The notes beneath the pieces are model-generated. The model did no database searches, was not told the origin of the DNA, and saw only the letters and a list, made by a program, of their open reading frames with translations. Of a stretch of DNA of 64,000 nt, positions 53,429 to 62,249 are shown piece by piece. Source of the DNA: QHXW01 sp963768075. Its GTDB lineage: Bacteria > Acidobacteriota > Terriglobia > Bryobacterales > Bryobacteraceae. The first letter of the stretch is position 1. Each line of letters opens with the position of its first letter. A program made the translations under genes and the position numbers. Location: positions 744,001-808,000 of the forward strand of contig CAVYHD010000033.1 of NCBI GenBank assembly GCA_963768075.1, in the 5' to 3' direction.

Positions 53429-54538
53429 TTATCGACTCGTGACAGCAATAGCGTCCACCGCAAAACTTGCATCAAGCGAGGGCAAGCCCTCAAAGGGCAC
53501 GAGCGTGCTCGCCGGCGGCCGGGCGGCATCGTAATATTCGAAACGGATCTTGCGCACCTTATCCGCCATCGCATTCGACAACGGATAAATACTGGACCAC
53601 GCGATTTCCTTGATGGATGCGCCTACCCCCGCCAGTTCCTTTTGGAGGCGGCCAAAGGCCAGCCGCACGTCCGCATCCTGGTTTCCAAATGCGACCTGTG
53701 TACCGGTGATCGCCACACGCGGCGCGCCGACGAGGGCGATCTGCGAGTAGTTGGGCGATTTCGCGAGGCCATCGGGATTTAGGAACTCGATGGGCTTATC
53801 GATTTTGACGCGCGCGCGCGCCACGGCCTCGCACTCCACCACCGCATTGGGCGGCTCCCTCTGGATTTGCACGAAATTCCACACCGCGCCGTGGTACTCC
53901 GCATCCACCAGCTCGCGCACCTTCGCGAATCCGTCGAAGGAGCTCAGAAAGCAGGTGCCGCGCAGAACATCCCCGGCTTCGGACCCCGAGCCCCGTACCG
54001 CGGTCCGCAAACCCGCCAGCGCTTTTTCCGCCAGAGGCAGGACCGGCTCCAGGGGACTGGGAGCGGAAGCCTGCTGGCCGGCGATGAACACCAGCCCGTT
54101 CGGATTCACATCTTTCTTGGCCACCGAGATGGCCTCCAGCACAACCTGCGCACCTTCCAGGGGCAGCCCGCCGGCCTGGATCACGCTCAGCGCCGGGAGC
54201 GGCTGATGGCGGTCCGTGAAGGTCTCGCTGACGATGGCCTGCACGCGGCGCAGATCCCCTGAACCCGCCACAAACGCACGCAGCTTCACTACTGTGGCGC
54301 TGCCTACGCTGTGCTGCAACGCCTTCAATGCATCGCGCACCTGCGGCGAGAGCAGACCCTTGGAGGAAAGCGGCGAGACGTGGAACACCAGGCGCGCGGT
54401 CTCGGCCACCACGGCGCTCGGGGGATCCTTCGGCAGTTGCAGGACCTGAGTGGCGTCGTCGTCCGATTTCTTCTTCTTGTCAAAGGGCCCGGCGTGGGCA
54501 GCCAGTGCGCAGAGCACCAACACGCCAATCTTTCTCAT
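53429..54538 (-). CDS. exported protein with two Rid (YjgF/RidA)-like domains
   Basis: This 369-residue secreted protein starts at ATG 54538 with signal peptide MRKIGVLVLCALAAHAG followed by a lysine-rich linker. Two Rid-like domains can be recognised: first around LSSKGLLSPQVRDALKALQH to LSVIQAGGLPLEGAQVVLEA, second around RVAITGTQVAFGNQDADVRL to TLVPFEGLPSLDASFAVDAI. Cytosolic RidA deaminates reactive enamine/imine intermediates; an exported tandem form is unusual and its substrate is unknown. Arg residues that bind carboxylate in RidA are not clearly preserved by eye. It abuts the kdgK gene and is 44 bases after the lipoprotein gene. Confidence 0.75.
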   Translation of the reverse strand: MRKIGVLVLCALAAHAGPFDKKKKSDDDATQVLQLPKDPPSAVVAETARLVFHVSPLSSKGLLSPQVRDALKALQHSVGSATVVKLRAFVAGSGDLRRVQAIVSETFTDRHQPLPALSVIQAGGLPLEGAQVVLEAISVAKKDVNPNGLVFIAGQQASAPSPLEPVLPLAEKALAGLRTAVRGSGSEAGDVLRGTCFLSSFDGFAKVRELVDAEYHGAVWNFVQIQREPPNAVVECEAVARARVKIDKPIEFLNPDGLAKSPNYSQIALVGAPRVAITGTQVAFGNQDADVRLAFGRLQKELAGVGASIKEIAWSSIYPLSNAMADKVRKIRFEYYDAARPPASTLVPFEGLPSLDASFAVDAIAVTSR

Positions 54539-54582
54539 AGCGTAAGCATCAAATTCTAACAAACGCTCACGTGAGCGCCGCA

Positions 54583-54837
54583 TCACCGCTCGCCGGCCAC
54601 GCGCGGAAAGTATCCCGAATAGTTGGGCGCGGCACTCTCGCTGCCGTCACCGATCGGCACTGACCCAGTCGATCCAGGGCTGCTTGCCGGTTCGGTTGCG
54701 ACCGCAGTCAGACGGTCCGGCGGGGCCGGCGTTCGCCCCTTGTACGGATCGGCCGAACAGCCTGCCATGGCGACCGCGCAAGTAAGAATGAAACCGAGTT
54801 TTGGGATATGCAAACGAACTCCCTTCTCTCTAACCAT
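54583..54837 (-). CDS. small lipoprotein
   Basis: This 84-residue protein has a lipobox TCAVAMAGCSADP after a hydrophobic leader starting MVREKGVRLHIPKLGF, giving a lipid-modified cysteine near residue 28. The mature part is Pro/Ser/Gly-rich and has no recognised fold. The ATG at 54837 overlaps the upstream acetyltransferase gene's stop by 8 bases. Function unknown. Confidence 0.6.
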   Translation of the reverse strand: MVREKGVRLHIPKLGFILTCAVAMAGCSADPYKGRTPAPPDRLTAVATEPASSPGSTGSVPIGDGSESAAPNYSGYFPRVAGER

Positions 54838-55669
54838 ACTCGAAACCCGCGGTCGCGAAGACCAAGGCGTCATTGTTGCCCAGGGGCGCCCGATCGTTGC
54901 CACCGGCCAGCGTCATTCGCACCAACTCTCGCGCGCGCTCGAATCCGAACTCGCGAGCGATCCGGACGGCGTCGCCGTTCCCCGGCAGGATGTCCCAATA
55001 GACGCTCTCGGCGGCATGCTTTTCGAGGAACCAGGCGAGCAGATCGCGCGCGACCTCCGCTGAACGCGCCACGCACGGTCCGAAGTACGCCGCCCGGGAC
55101 CCGGCTCGTCCCATCGCGAATCCGGCCCCGGCGACGGATGCCGATTCAATCCCGGCCAGAACGCCCAGCAGCTGCGAACGGTCCGCGCCGAACGCCTCCC
55201 GGTCGAGCGCTGAGTCGAGCACAAAGGGATCCGGTAATTGGCCGCGCATTGGCAAGGGCCGCGGCGGTCGAATCCAGCGCTCGATAGCGGTCTCCTCCTG
55301 GAAACCGAGGCGCGCATAGAGAGGCCGCCCCATATCGGTGGCATCCAGCTTGATCCAATTCACCTCCCGGCGCCGCAGGTACTCAATCACATGTTCCATC
55401 AGACGGCGGGCAAGACCCTGGCCGCGATACGCCGCGCCGGTCAGCACCATTCCAATCCACGCCAGCTCGCGCCCGAAACAGACCGCCGTTGTGGTCGCCC
55501 GGAGGTCACCATCGCATTCGATCCCGAAGCAGCCATACGGCGCCAACCTCAGCACGTTTCGCCAATCCGTCTCTGTCTGATTCCAGCCGGCGGCTTCTTT
55601 GAGGCGCATTCCGGCGGGGATATCGGCGGTGGAGAGAAGGCGTGGGGCTAACTCATCGGCCGGAACCAT
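54830..55669 (-). CDS. GNAT family N-acetyltransferase, double domain
   Basis: This 279-residue acetyltransferase starts at ATG 55669. The first GNAT domain is complete: the acetyl-CoA-binding loop GAAYRGQGLARRLMEHVIEY (R/Q-x-x-G-x-G/A) with preceding WIGMVLTG, followed by IKLDATDMGRPLYARLGFQE. The second half, starting near DREAFGADRSQLLGVLAGIE, is a C-terminal GNAT-like domain as in many two-domain acetyltransferases. Its ATG forms TAATG with the tyrS stop, so the genes are tightly coupled. Substrate unknown. Confidence 0.85.
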   Translation of the reverse strand: MVPADELAPRLLSTADIPAGMRLKEAAGWNQTETDWRNVLRLAPYGCFGIECDGDLRATTTAVCFGRELAWIGMVLTGAAYRGQGLARRLMEHVIEYLRRREVNWIKLDATDMGRPLYARLGFQEETAIERWIRPPRPLPMRGQLPDPFVLDSALDREAFGADRSQLLGVLAGIESASVAGAGFAMGRAGSRAAYFGPCVARSAEVARDLLAWFLEKHAAESVYWDILPGNGDAVRIAREFGFERARELVRMTLAGGNDRAPLGNNDALVFATAGFEYG

Positions 55670-56910
55670 TACGCTTTCGGTACCGGCACGGACGCCCATT
55701 TCTTGCCCACTCGAATTATGTGCCTTCCGTGTGCAAGGAAATGGGTTGGCTCTTTGACACGTGCATCGTCGATGCTGACCGCTCCCTCCATGCGTTTGCG
55801 CGCCGCGTCACTGGTAGATTCCGCCAGGTTGGTGCTCACCAGTAATCGGTCGACTCGAACGGTAAGCCCATCTATGTTTGGAGCACTTGCAACTACCGCA
55901 TTCTGTGGTACCGAATAGCTCACAATGGACGCTGGTGCCCCACCCTGCCTCACGACCCGCGCAAATTCCTGAGCAGCCTCCGACGCTTTGAGCTCTGAGT
56001 GGAAGCTACTCACAATGATTTGGCCCAGTTCGATTTTCGCGTCCATGGGATTCATCTCGCCCGCCGAGGTCCGCCGCTTCAGCTCCGCGATCTCCGCCGC
56101 GCTCCGGTCCGTCAACAGCTCCCAGTACTCCCACATCAGATCATCGGAGATCTGCATCACCTTCCGGAACATGATCTCGGGTGGTTCGGTGATGCCAATG
56201 TAGTTATTCAGCGACTTCGACATCTTGTTGACGCCGTCGAGGCCGCGCAGGATCGGCATGGTCGCCACGATCTGCGGCGGCTGCCCGTAGTCCTTCTGAA
56301 TCTCACGCCCAACCAGCAGATTGAACTTCTGGTCCGTGCCGCCCATCTCGACATCACACCGCAGCATCACCGAATCGTACGCCTGCGCCAGAGGGTAGAG
56401 CAGCTCATGCAGGGAAATCGGCGTGCCTTCTTTGTAGCGTTTCGAAAAATCGTCGCGCTCCAGAATGCGCGCCACGGTGTAATGCGAAGCCAGCCGCACT
56501 ACTTCCTGGAATCCCAGTGGATCCAGCCACTCGCTGTTGTAGCGTACCTCGGTCTTTTCACGATCCAGGATCTTGTAGACCTGCTCGAGATAGGTGGCGG
56601 TATTGGCTTCGATCTTCTCGCGCGTCATCGGCGGCCGCGTCACGTTCCGCCCGGTCGGATCGCCGATCATCGCCGTCGTGTCGCCCACGAGAAAAATGAC
56701 AGTGTGGCCCAGGTCCTGAAAGTGCTTCAACTTGCGCAGCAGAACCGTGTGCCCCAAGTGTAGATCGGGCGCCGTCGGGTCAAACCCGGCTTTTACACGC
56801 AACGGCCGGCCCTGTTTCTGCGTCTCCACCAGACGCTCGCGCAGATCTTCTTCGCGAATTAGCTCCGCCAGCCCTTTTTTTATGTAGGTAAGTTGTTCGT
56901 CAACGGACAC
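55669..56910 (-). CDS. tyrS: tyrosyl-tRNA synthetase
   Basis: This 413-residue class I aminoacyl-tRNA synthetase attaches tyrosine to its tRNA. HIGH-like motif PDLHLGHTVLLRKLKHFQDL and KMSKS motif NKMSKSLNNYIG are both present; the tyrosine-binding LIGDPTGRN-type stretch is at MIGDPTGRNVTRPPMTREKI. The C-terminal S4 domain (VDRLLVSTNLAESTSDAARK) is also present. A GTG at 56910 gives the usual start; an upstream ATG at 56934 would add eight residues. Followed by the acetyltransferase with a one-base overlap. Confidence 0.93.
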   Translation of the reverse strand: MSVDEQLTYIKKGLAELIREEDLRERLVETQKQGRPLRVKAGFDPTAPDLHLGHTVLLRKLKHFQDLGHTVIFLVGDTTAMIGDPTGRNVTRPPMTREKIEANTATYLEQVYKILDREKTEVRYNSEWLDPLGFQEVVRLASHYTVARILERDDFSKRYKEGTPISLHELLYPLAQAYDSVMLRCDVEMGGTDQKFNLLVGREIQKDYGQPPQIVATMPILRGLDGVNKMSKSLNNYIGITEPPEIMFRKVMQISDDLMWEYWELLTDRSAAEIAELKRRTSAGEMNPMDAKIELGQIIVSSFHSELKASEAAQEFARVVRQGGAPASIVSYSVPQNAVVASAPNIDGLTVRVDRLLVSTNLAESTSDAARKRMEGAVSIDDARVKEPTHFLAHGRHIIRVGKKWASVPVPKA

Positions 56911-57010
56911 AGTTCCATTGTACGGGCCGCGCACGAGTGGAGTGAGAAAAGCGAAGCGAGTGAGGATCGGCCCACCCGCCCCTGGAGGGTCACACGCGGT
57001 ATGACACGTC

Positions 57011-57697
57011 TTACGACGTTTTCCTCGCTGAATATTTATCCAATATTGAATTCAGCTTCGCCGCCGCGGGTGGCGTGGCCACCTTTCCGCTCAGGATGTC
57101 CCGGTTCTCGTAGGCTTGGCCGTAGAGCTCTTTGTTGTCGTCCAGATCCTGGCGGAGGGTCGCGCCTTGCAATGAGATTCCAGCGAACACGCCTCGAGTG
57201 CGGGACCACGAGAGGATTTCGGCGTTCATCAGCGCGTCGGTCTGGGCACCGGCGCTGCGGCCTACCGGCCCACCGGCAACTTCGCCTTCCGCGCCCATGG
57301 TGAACTTGCTGGTGAGCAGCTTTTTCATGCCGCCTTGATTCATGATGAGCAGCACGACGTCGGTCTCGGCGCCGCCGATCTGAAATCCGAAGCTGCCTCC
57401 CTCGACGCGGATGGCGGCCGGCGCAGTCCATCCCTGCCCATCTTCCTTTCGGCAGTTCACGAAGCCCTTCCCGTACTTGCCGCCGACGATGAACGCCCCC
57501 TTCTTCAGGCCCGGGACAATGATTATGCACTGCGACTTATCCAACAGATCTTGCGGGATGCCCTTATCGGGGGTATCCATAATCTCGGAAATCACGGAAG
57601 CGGCGTCGTCCAGGCGGTCCGCGGTCTTGTTCTTATCTTTGGCCAGCGCGATGGAACCGGCGGCCAGCGTTATCAGTAGCGCAACGTGCAATCGCAT
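57011..57697 (-). CDS. SYLF/Ysc84-like lipid-binding domain protein
   Basis: This 228-residue exported protein starts at ATG 57697, with AAGGAG eight bases upstream and a signal peptide MRLHVALLITLAAGSIALA. The mature part is a SYLF (Ysc84 actin-binding-like) domain: CIIIVPGLKKGAFIVGGKYG, GSFGFQIGGAETDVVLLIMN and AEILSWSRTRGVFAGISLQG. In bacteria such proteins bind phospholipid and are linked to envelope stress. It is alone on its strand; the EgtD-like gene diverges from it after 210 bases. Confidence 0.88.
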   Translation of the reverse strand: MRLHVALLITLAAGSIALAKDKNKTADRLDDAASVISEIMDTPDKGIPQDLLDKSQCIIIVPGLKKGAFIVGGKYGKGFVNCRKEDGQGWTAPAAIRVEGGSFGFQIGGAETDVVLLIMNQGGMKKLLTSKFTMGAEGEVAGGPVGRSAGAQTDALMNAEILSWSRTRGVFAGISLQGATLRQDLDDNKELYGQAYENRDILSGKVATPPAAAKLNSILDKYSARKTS

Positions 57698-57907
57698 GTA
57701 TTTCACTCCTTCGAAACTTGTGTGTGTCCCCCCATCGTGGAAGGACTCCCTGACGGTTGGGTGAATTTCCAGTGTAGCTACATGTGCCCCCGGTTTGGCG
57801 CCGTGGAGTCACTTTTCTCCGGGAAAACGTAAGGAACCGAACCGTAAAGACGGACGAACCCCACGGCTCGCGCCGGGCGCATTACACTGGTAGAAGTTCC
57901 CCTAATT

Positions 57908-58822
57908 ATGAATATCGAGGTTTTCCTCACCGAGGCCGAAATCGCGCAGGAGTTCGTGGAATCGATCGAGGCGCGCGATTTGCCGGAAAAGTTCTTCTAC
58001 TGGTTTCCGCGCTCCGTCCGGGCGTGGCTCGATCTCGCGCAAAACTCCGTCACGGCCGGTCTCCGCCAGTGTTGGGAAGGTCTAGGCAACAGTGCGCTCG
58101 GGCTCGGCGACGGTCCTGTTTCGGTGATCAGCCTCGGCGCGGGCGATGGCGCGAAGGACCGCACGCTCATTCAACTTCTGGAACCCGAGCGGCGCGCCGT
58201 AAAGTATTTCCCGGTGGACGCCAGCCAGACTTTGCTCGAGCTCGCCTGTTCCGCGGCGGAGGACGCGGAAATCGAAACCATGGGGATCAAGGCTGACATT
58301 TCGAGCCCCATGCACCTGGTGCTGGCGGCCGACGCCGCCGAGTCTCCGAAGATTTTCGTGATGGCGGGTAATACTCTGGGGGGCTTTGATCCCCTCGATC
58401 AGGTCCGGCATCTGGCGGAGTGCATGCACAAGGGCGATCGGTTGATCATCGACGCGGAGATTTCTCACGAGGCGGTGCTGGCGCGCGGCGAAGATCCGGC
58501 GGTACGCAAGTTTGCCATGGCGCCGCTGGCCACCGCGGGAATCGCGGAGGAAGACGGCGAGCTGCGTTTTGAGCACAAACGCGACGACCGTCACGCGGGG
58601 CTGCATTTGATTACGCGCTTTTTCCGCGCGGATCGCGATCTCACGCTGGCGCTCCCCGGCGCGCACACCTTGCCAAGAGGAGAACGCATTTTGCTGAACT
58701 TCCGCTACGCCTGCACGCCCGAATCATTCCGCTGGCTGCTCGGCAAGCACGCGGGATTGAAGATTCTGGAAGAGATCCGCGGCGCGGACGGGAAATCCAT
58801 CCTCGCCGTCTGCTCGCTCTGA
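57908..58822 (+). CDS. EgtD-like SAM-dependent methyltransferase
   Basis: This 304-residue protein resembles histidine N-alpha-methyltransferase EgtD. It has an N-terminal helical part, then VISLGAGDGAKDRTLIQLLE (SAM motif I), KYFPVDASQTLLELACSAAE and IFVMAGNTLGGFDPLDQVRH, all family-typical. The C-terminal FHRADRDLTLALPG-like strand region supports the EgtD superfamily. True EgtD makes hercynine for ergothioneine, usually beside egtB, which is absent here. So the assignment is to the superfamily; substrate unproven. It is convergent with the AAA+/receiver gene. Confidence 0.78.
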   Translation: MNIEVFLTEAEIAQEFVESIEARDLPEKFFYWFPRSVRAWLDLAQNSVTAGLRQCWEGLGNSALGLGDGPVSVISLGAGDGAKDRTLIQLLEPERRAVKYFPVDASQTLLELACSAAEDAEIETMGIKADISSPMHLVLAADAAESPKIFVMAGNTLGGFDPLDQVRHLAECMHKGDRLIIDAEISHEAVLARGEDPAVRKFAMAPLATAGIAEEDGELRFEHKRDDRHAGLHLITRFFRADRDLTLALPGAHTLPRGERILLNFRYACTPESFRWLLGKHAGLKILEEIRGADGKSILAVCSL

Positions 58823-58830
58823 ACCGTGCT

Positions 58831-60278
58831 CTAGCGCCCGCCGGCTCCGGCCGCTGGCGTCAGCCGGCTGCGGATCTGGTTCATGACGTCGGAAGCCAGA
58901 AACGGTTTGCGCAAAACCGGGAAATCGTGCTCTTCGCAGAGCGCTTCTTCTTCGGGCGGCAACACCGAGCCGGTCATTACAATCACCTGCATGCGAGGCG
59001 CGTTCTGCCGTAACTGCACTCCCAGCTCCACGCCGTTGCCATCGGGCAACATGTAATCCAGCAGCGCGGCGTTCGGCTTTTCCGAATTCAGCAGCTTGCG
59101 GGCGCCGTTCGCGGATTCGGCTGTGAGCAGCTTCCACCCCGCCTCCGCCATCAGCCGCTCGAGGAAATGCAGCAGGTCGCGATTGTCGTCGACGAGCAGG
59201 ACCGTGGGATGCGCCGGGATCTCGGCTTCGTCCAGGCCGGTAGTGCGCAGCACGAGCGATTCGCCGTCTTCGGCCGCTTCCACGCGCACGCGCGAACCCG
59301 GATCCACCTGGCCCGTCGCCACCATCGTGGCCAGCGGTTGGGTGAGGTTACGGTGAATCGTGCGATTGAGCTCACGAGCGCCGTACTCCGGGCTGGTCCC
59401 CTTGCGCAAAAGCCACTGCCGGGTCTCGAAGGGAACCTCGATGTTGAAACAGCGCGGTCCCAATCTGGTGTTGACGTGGTTCTGCAAATCGGAGATCTGA
59501 TGGTCCAGAATCGCCGACAACGATTCCGGCGTCAGCGGCTGGTAAGTGATCACGCAGTCGATGCGGTTCACAAACTCCGGCGAGAATTTCTTGCGCACAG
59601 CCACCAGCGCGATGTTCTGCAGCTTGTGGGTCAGGTCCGGCCGCTCCATGCCCGCGCCCGCTCCGAAGCCGAAATCGGGATTGATCTCCTTCATCATTTC
59701 CCGCGCACCCAGGTTGCTGGTCAAAAATACGAGGCTTTTTTCGAAATTGACCGTCGAATTATCGCCTAAACGCAAAACACCTTTGTCTAGTACGCCAAGC
59801 AGCAAGCGGGTGAGTGACGGCGCCGCCTTCTCGATCTCGTCGAACAGCACGAGCGACAGGCCGCAGCGGTCGCTCGTCACCCCATTCAATTTCTGTTGCG
59901 TCAGCATGGGCTGCGTCTCGCGGTGGCCCAAATACCCGGGGGAGCGCCAATTAACTTGGCCACCTCGTGCTCCATCTGGAATTCGCCGCAGTCCACCTTA
60001 AGAACGTTCTTCTCGCTGCCGTGAAGGATCTCGGCCAGTGCTTCAACCGTCTTGGTCTTTCCGGTTCCGGTCGGCCCCAGCAGCAGGAACACGCCCACCG
60101 GTCTCCCTTCGGGCGCGAGGCCGGCTTGAAACATCTGGATGTACGGAACGATGACGCGCGTGGCCGCAGGCTGCCCAACCACCTTTTGCGACAAAATCAC
60201 GGTCAGGTTCTCCGCCGGCTCTACCGGTTGCTTCTTGGGCCGTGCAGGAGGTTGCGGATTTTTGGTTCGGTCCACCAT
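58831..60278 (-). CDS. AAA+ ATPase (ClpA/B-like) fused to a response-regulator receiver domain, frameshifted
   Basis: This is a composite 482-residue protein. Residues about 40-350 form a ClpA/ClpB-type AAA+ module with Walker A LLLGPTGTGKTKTVE, Walker B GLSLVLFDEIEKAAPSL and the sensor region VFLTSNLGAREMMKEI, then the D2-small domain (SPEYGARELNRTIHRNLTQP). The last 110 residues are a CheY-like receiver: acidic VLLVDDNRDLL, phosphoacceptor Asp in ALLDYMLPDGNG, Thr in VIVMTGS and Lys in LRKPFL. Start ATG 60278 and the main part are in different frames; a break at about 59941 with one base missing restores both. Clp N-terminal domains are absent. Confidence 0.82.
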
Positions 60279-60357
60279 AGCGCTGTTCCTATTATATCGG
60301 GCTGGTGGGTCCGCGCCCTTAGGGTGATCGCCGGTTATTGACATTTTGGAACTTAAT

Positions 60358-61488
60358 TTATCTCTGTTTAACTTCGAAGAATGAATGGATTGCATCGCCA
60401 ATCCGAGAACTCGCGTGCCCGTCGCCATAGGGATTGTGAACGCGCGAACGTTGTGCGTATTCGTACGGATTATCCAGCAACAGTCTGGTTTCGGCCACGA
60501 TTTTCGCCGGGTTGGTGCCGACCAGCTTCGCCGTCGCGGCCTCGACGGCTTCGGGCCGCTCGGTTTTATCGCGCAGTATCAGGATCGGCTTGCCGAGCGA
60601 AGGCGCTTCCTCCTGAACGCCGCCCGAGTCGGAAATCAGAATGTAGGCGCGACACATCAGATCGACGAAAGGAACGTAGTCGAGTGGCGGCACAAGAAAG
60701 ACATTCGCCAGATTTGCCAGATTCCGGCTAACCGGATCGAGAACGTTCGGGTTGCGGTGCACGGGATAAACGATCTGCACGTCGTCGCGCCGGGCCAGTT
60801 CGGCCAGCGCTGCGCAAATGTTCTCAAAGCCATCCCCAAAACTCTCCCGGCGATGCGCGGTCACGACAATCAGCTTCTTCGCGGGGTCCAGTTGCGGCCA
60901 CTGCGCTCCTCGCAGCGTTCCCTTTTCGAGACCGGCCTTGACATGCAGCACGGCATCGACGCCGGAGTTACCGGTGACGTGGATATGGGCCCGCCCGACG
61001 CCTTCGCTCTCCAGGTTCCGCGCGGCTCCCTCGGTGGCGGCAAAGTGCAACTGCGTCATGCGCGTGGTCAGGACACGGTTCATTTCTTCCGGAAAGGGCC
61101 GCCAGGGATCGCCCGTGCGCATTCCCGCTTCCACGTGGCCCACGGGCACCTTGCAATAAAACGCCGCCAGTGCGCCGCAGAGCGTGGTTGTGGTGTCGCC
61201 CTGCACGATCACCATGTCTGGCCGCTCCTCGCCGACCACGGGTTCGAGGGCCGCCATCATCCGGGCGGTCGATTGGGCGAGCGTCTGCGCCGGCTGCATC
61301 ACGTCGAGGTCGTATTCCGGGGTAACCCCGAACGCCTCCAATACCTGGTCCAGCATGGAACGGTGCTGCGCCGTGACGCATACGCGCACCTCAAAGTTCT
61401 CGGTCCGGCAGCAGCGCATGTGAAGCAAAACAGGACACAATTTGACAGCTTCCGGCCGGGTACCCAGAACAAATAAGATCTTCGGCAT
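60358..61488 (-). CDS. wecB: UDP-N-acetylglucosamine 2-epimerase (non-hydrolyzing)
   Basis: This intact 376-residue enzyme converts UDP-GlcNAc to UDP-ManNAc for surface polysaccharide. The start MPKILFVLGTRPEAVKLCPV is the family signature. The active-site regions MVIVQGDTTTTLCGALAAFY, VGHVEAGMRTGDPWRPFPEE and LIVVTAHRRESFGDGFENIC follow, ending with SDSGGVQEEAPSLGKPILIL. All key blocks are present, so it should be active. It is adjacent to the AAA+/receiver gene but probably belongs functionally with the glycosyltransferase cluster at the window's other end. Confidence 0.93.
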   Translation of the reverse strand: MPKILFVLGTRPEAVKLCPVLLHMRCCRTENFEVRVCVTAQHRSMLDQVLEAFGVTPEYDLDVMQPAQTLAQSTARMMAALEPVVGEERPDMVIVQGDTTTTLCGALAAFYCKVPVGHVEAGMRTGDPWRPFPEEMNRVLTTRMTQLHFAATEGAARNLESEGVGRAHIHVTGNSGVDAVLHVKAGLEKGTLRGAQWPQLDPAKKLIVVTAHRRESFGDGFENICAALAELARRDDVQIVYPVHRNPNVLDPVSRNLANLANVFLVPPLDYVPFVDLMCRAYILISDSGGVQEEAPSLGKPILILRDKTERPEAVEAATAKLVGTNPAKIVAETRLLLDNPYEYAQRSRVHNPYGDGHASSRIGDAIHSFFEVKQR

Positions 61489-61563
61489 ATTGGAGAACCG
61501 CCAAACTGAGTAAGGCGGGGGCCGAATCTTTCTCAGAATTTATGGGGGTAGGTGAACGGGACG

Positions 61564-61782
61564 CTATCGGTGACGGAAGGTGATACGACCCTTCGTAAGA
61601 TCGTACGGGGAGAGCTCAAGGGTGACGCGATCGCCGGCCAGCACGCGGATGCGGTTGCGCCGCAGGCGGCCGGCTAAATGCGCCAGCACGACCCGGTTAT
61701 GATCGAGCTGCACGCTGAACAGTCCGCTGGGAAACTTCTCCAGCACTACTCCGGTAACTTCAATGTTGTCTTCCTTGCTCAT
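61564..61782 (-). CDS. infA: translation initiation factor IF-1
   Basis: This 72-residue OB-fold protein binds the 30S A site during initiation. MSKEDNIEVTGVVLEKFPSG, followed by FSVQLDHNRVVLAHLAGRLR and ending YDLTKGRITFRH, is the canonical IF-1 sequence. Its length is exactly the family's. It lies 77 bases after cspA in the same direction, unlike the usual ribosomal-protein-operon position, so a second infA copy elsewhere is possible. Confidence 0.92.
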   Translation of the reverse strand: MSKEDNIEVTGVVLEKFPSGLFSVQLDHNRVVLAHLAGRLRRNRIRVLAGDRVTLELSPYDLTKGRITFRHR

Positions 61783-61859
61783 CCAATCCTTTCCGATGTT
61801 TCGGAACCGGCGAGCGCGCCGCCCGCCGGCTCATACGAACTTGAGGAGGGACCAGCCGC

Positions 61860-62066
61860 TCAGCCTCCTATCGTCACATTCGCCGCCTGCAGCCCCTTCG
61901 GACCTTTGGTCACCTCGAACTCGACTTTCGCGCCTTCTTCGAGACTGCGATAACCGTCGGATTGAATGGCTGAGAAGTGCACGAACACGTCCTCGCCATT
62001 CTCGCGCTGAATAAACCCGTAGCCCTTGGCTGCGTTAAACCACTTCACTGTGCCTTTTTCTTTCAT
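61860..62066 (-). CDS. cspA: cold shock protein
   Basis: This 68-residue CspA-type single-stranded nucleic-acid-binding protein has its RNP motifs visible as KGYGFIQRENG and DVFVHFSAIQ; EKGTVKWFNAAKGYGFIQR is the family opening. The ribosome-binding site GGAAG lies a few bases upstream. A promoter, then a terminator-like hairpin, sit in the 180-base upstream region (see the leader entries), suggesting expression is controlled at the transcript-leader level. infA follows in the same direction. Confidence 0.93.
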   Translation of the reverse strand: MKEKGTVKWFNAAKGYGFIQRENGEDVFVHFSAIQSDGYRSLEEGAKVEFEVTKGPKGLQAANVTIGG

Positions 62067-62115
62067 GTGCTTCCTTTTTCCACTGTATTGCAGTCGGAAC
62101 TCCTAGCCGACGTTC

Positions 62116-62156
62116 AAAAAAGAAAAGGGGGCCGCGGTTACACACGCGCAACCCCC
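62116..62156 (-). terminator. intrinsic-terminator-like hairpin in the cspA leader
   Basis: On the minus strand a 10-base stem starts with five G-C pairs (GGGGG at 62156-62152 with CCCCC at 62131-62127) and continues through two G-T pairs to three G-C pairs around a loop of about ten bases. It is followed at once by TTTTCTTTTTT (62126-62116). It lies between the candidate promoter and the cspA start, so it can stop transcription before the gene. This is the layout of a leader attenuator. Confidence 0.55.
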
Positions 62157-62200
62157 GTTCTTGGCTTGGCTGAAAGACGGTAAGAGTCAAATGCCCATTC

Positions 62201-62206
62201 ATTATA
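62201..62206 (-). promoter_or_regulatory. candidate cspA promoter (-10)
   Basis: A perfect minus-strand -10 hexamer TATAAT lies here, preceded by GGG rather than a clear extended -10; the -35 region is weak (about 62224-62229). It would start an RNA near 62194, about 130 bases upstream of cspA, with the terminator hairpin inside the leader. A transcript start map would settle it. Confidence 0.4.
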
Positions 62207-62249
62207 CCCAAAACGCAACGGGGGTCCGCTAGCTGGCCGGAAGGTATAC

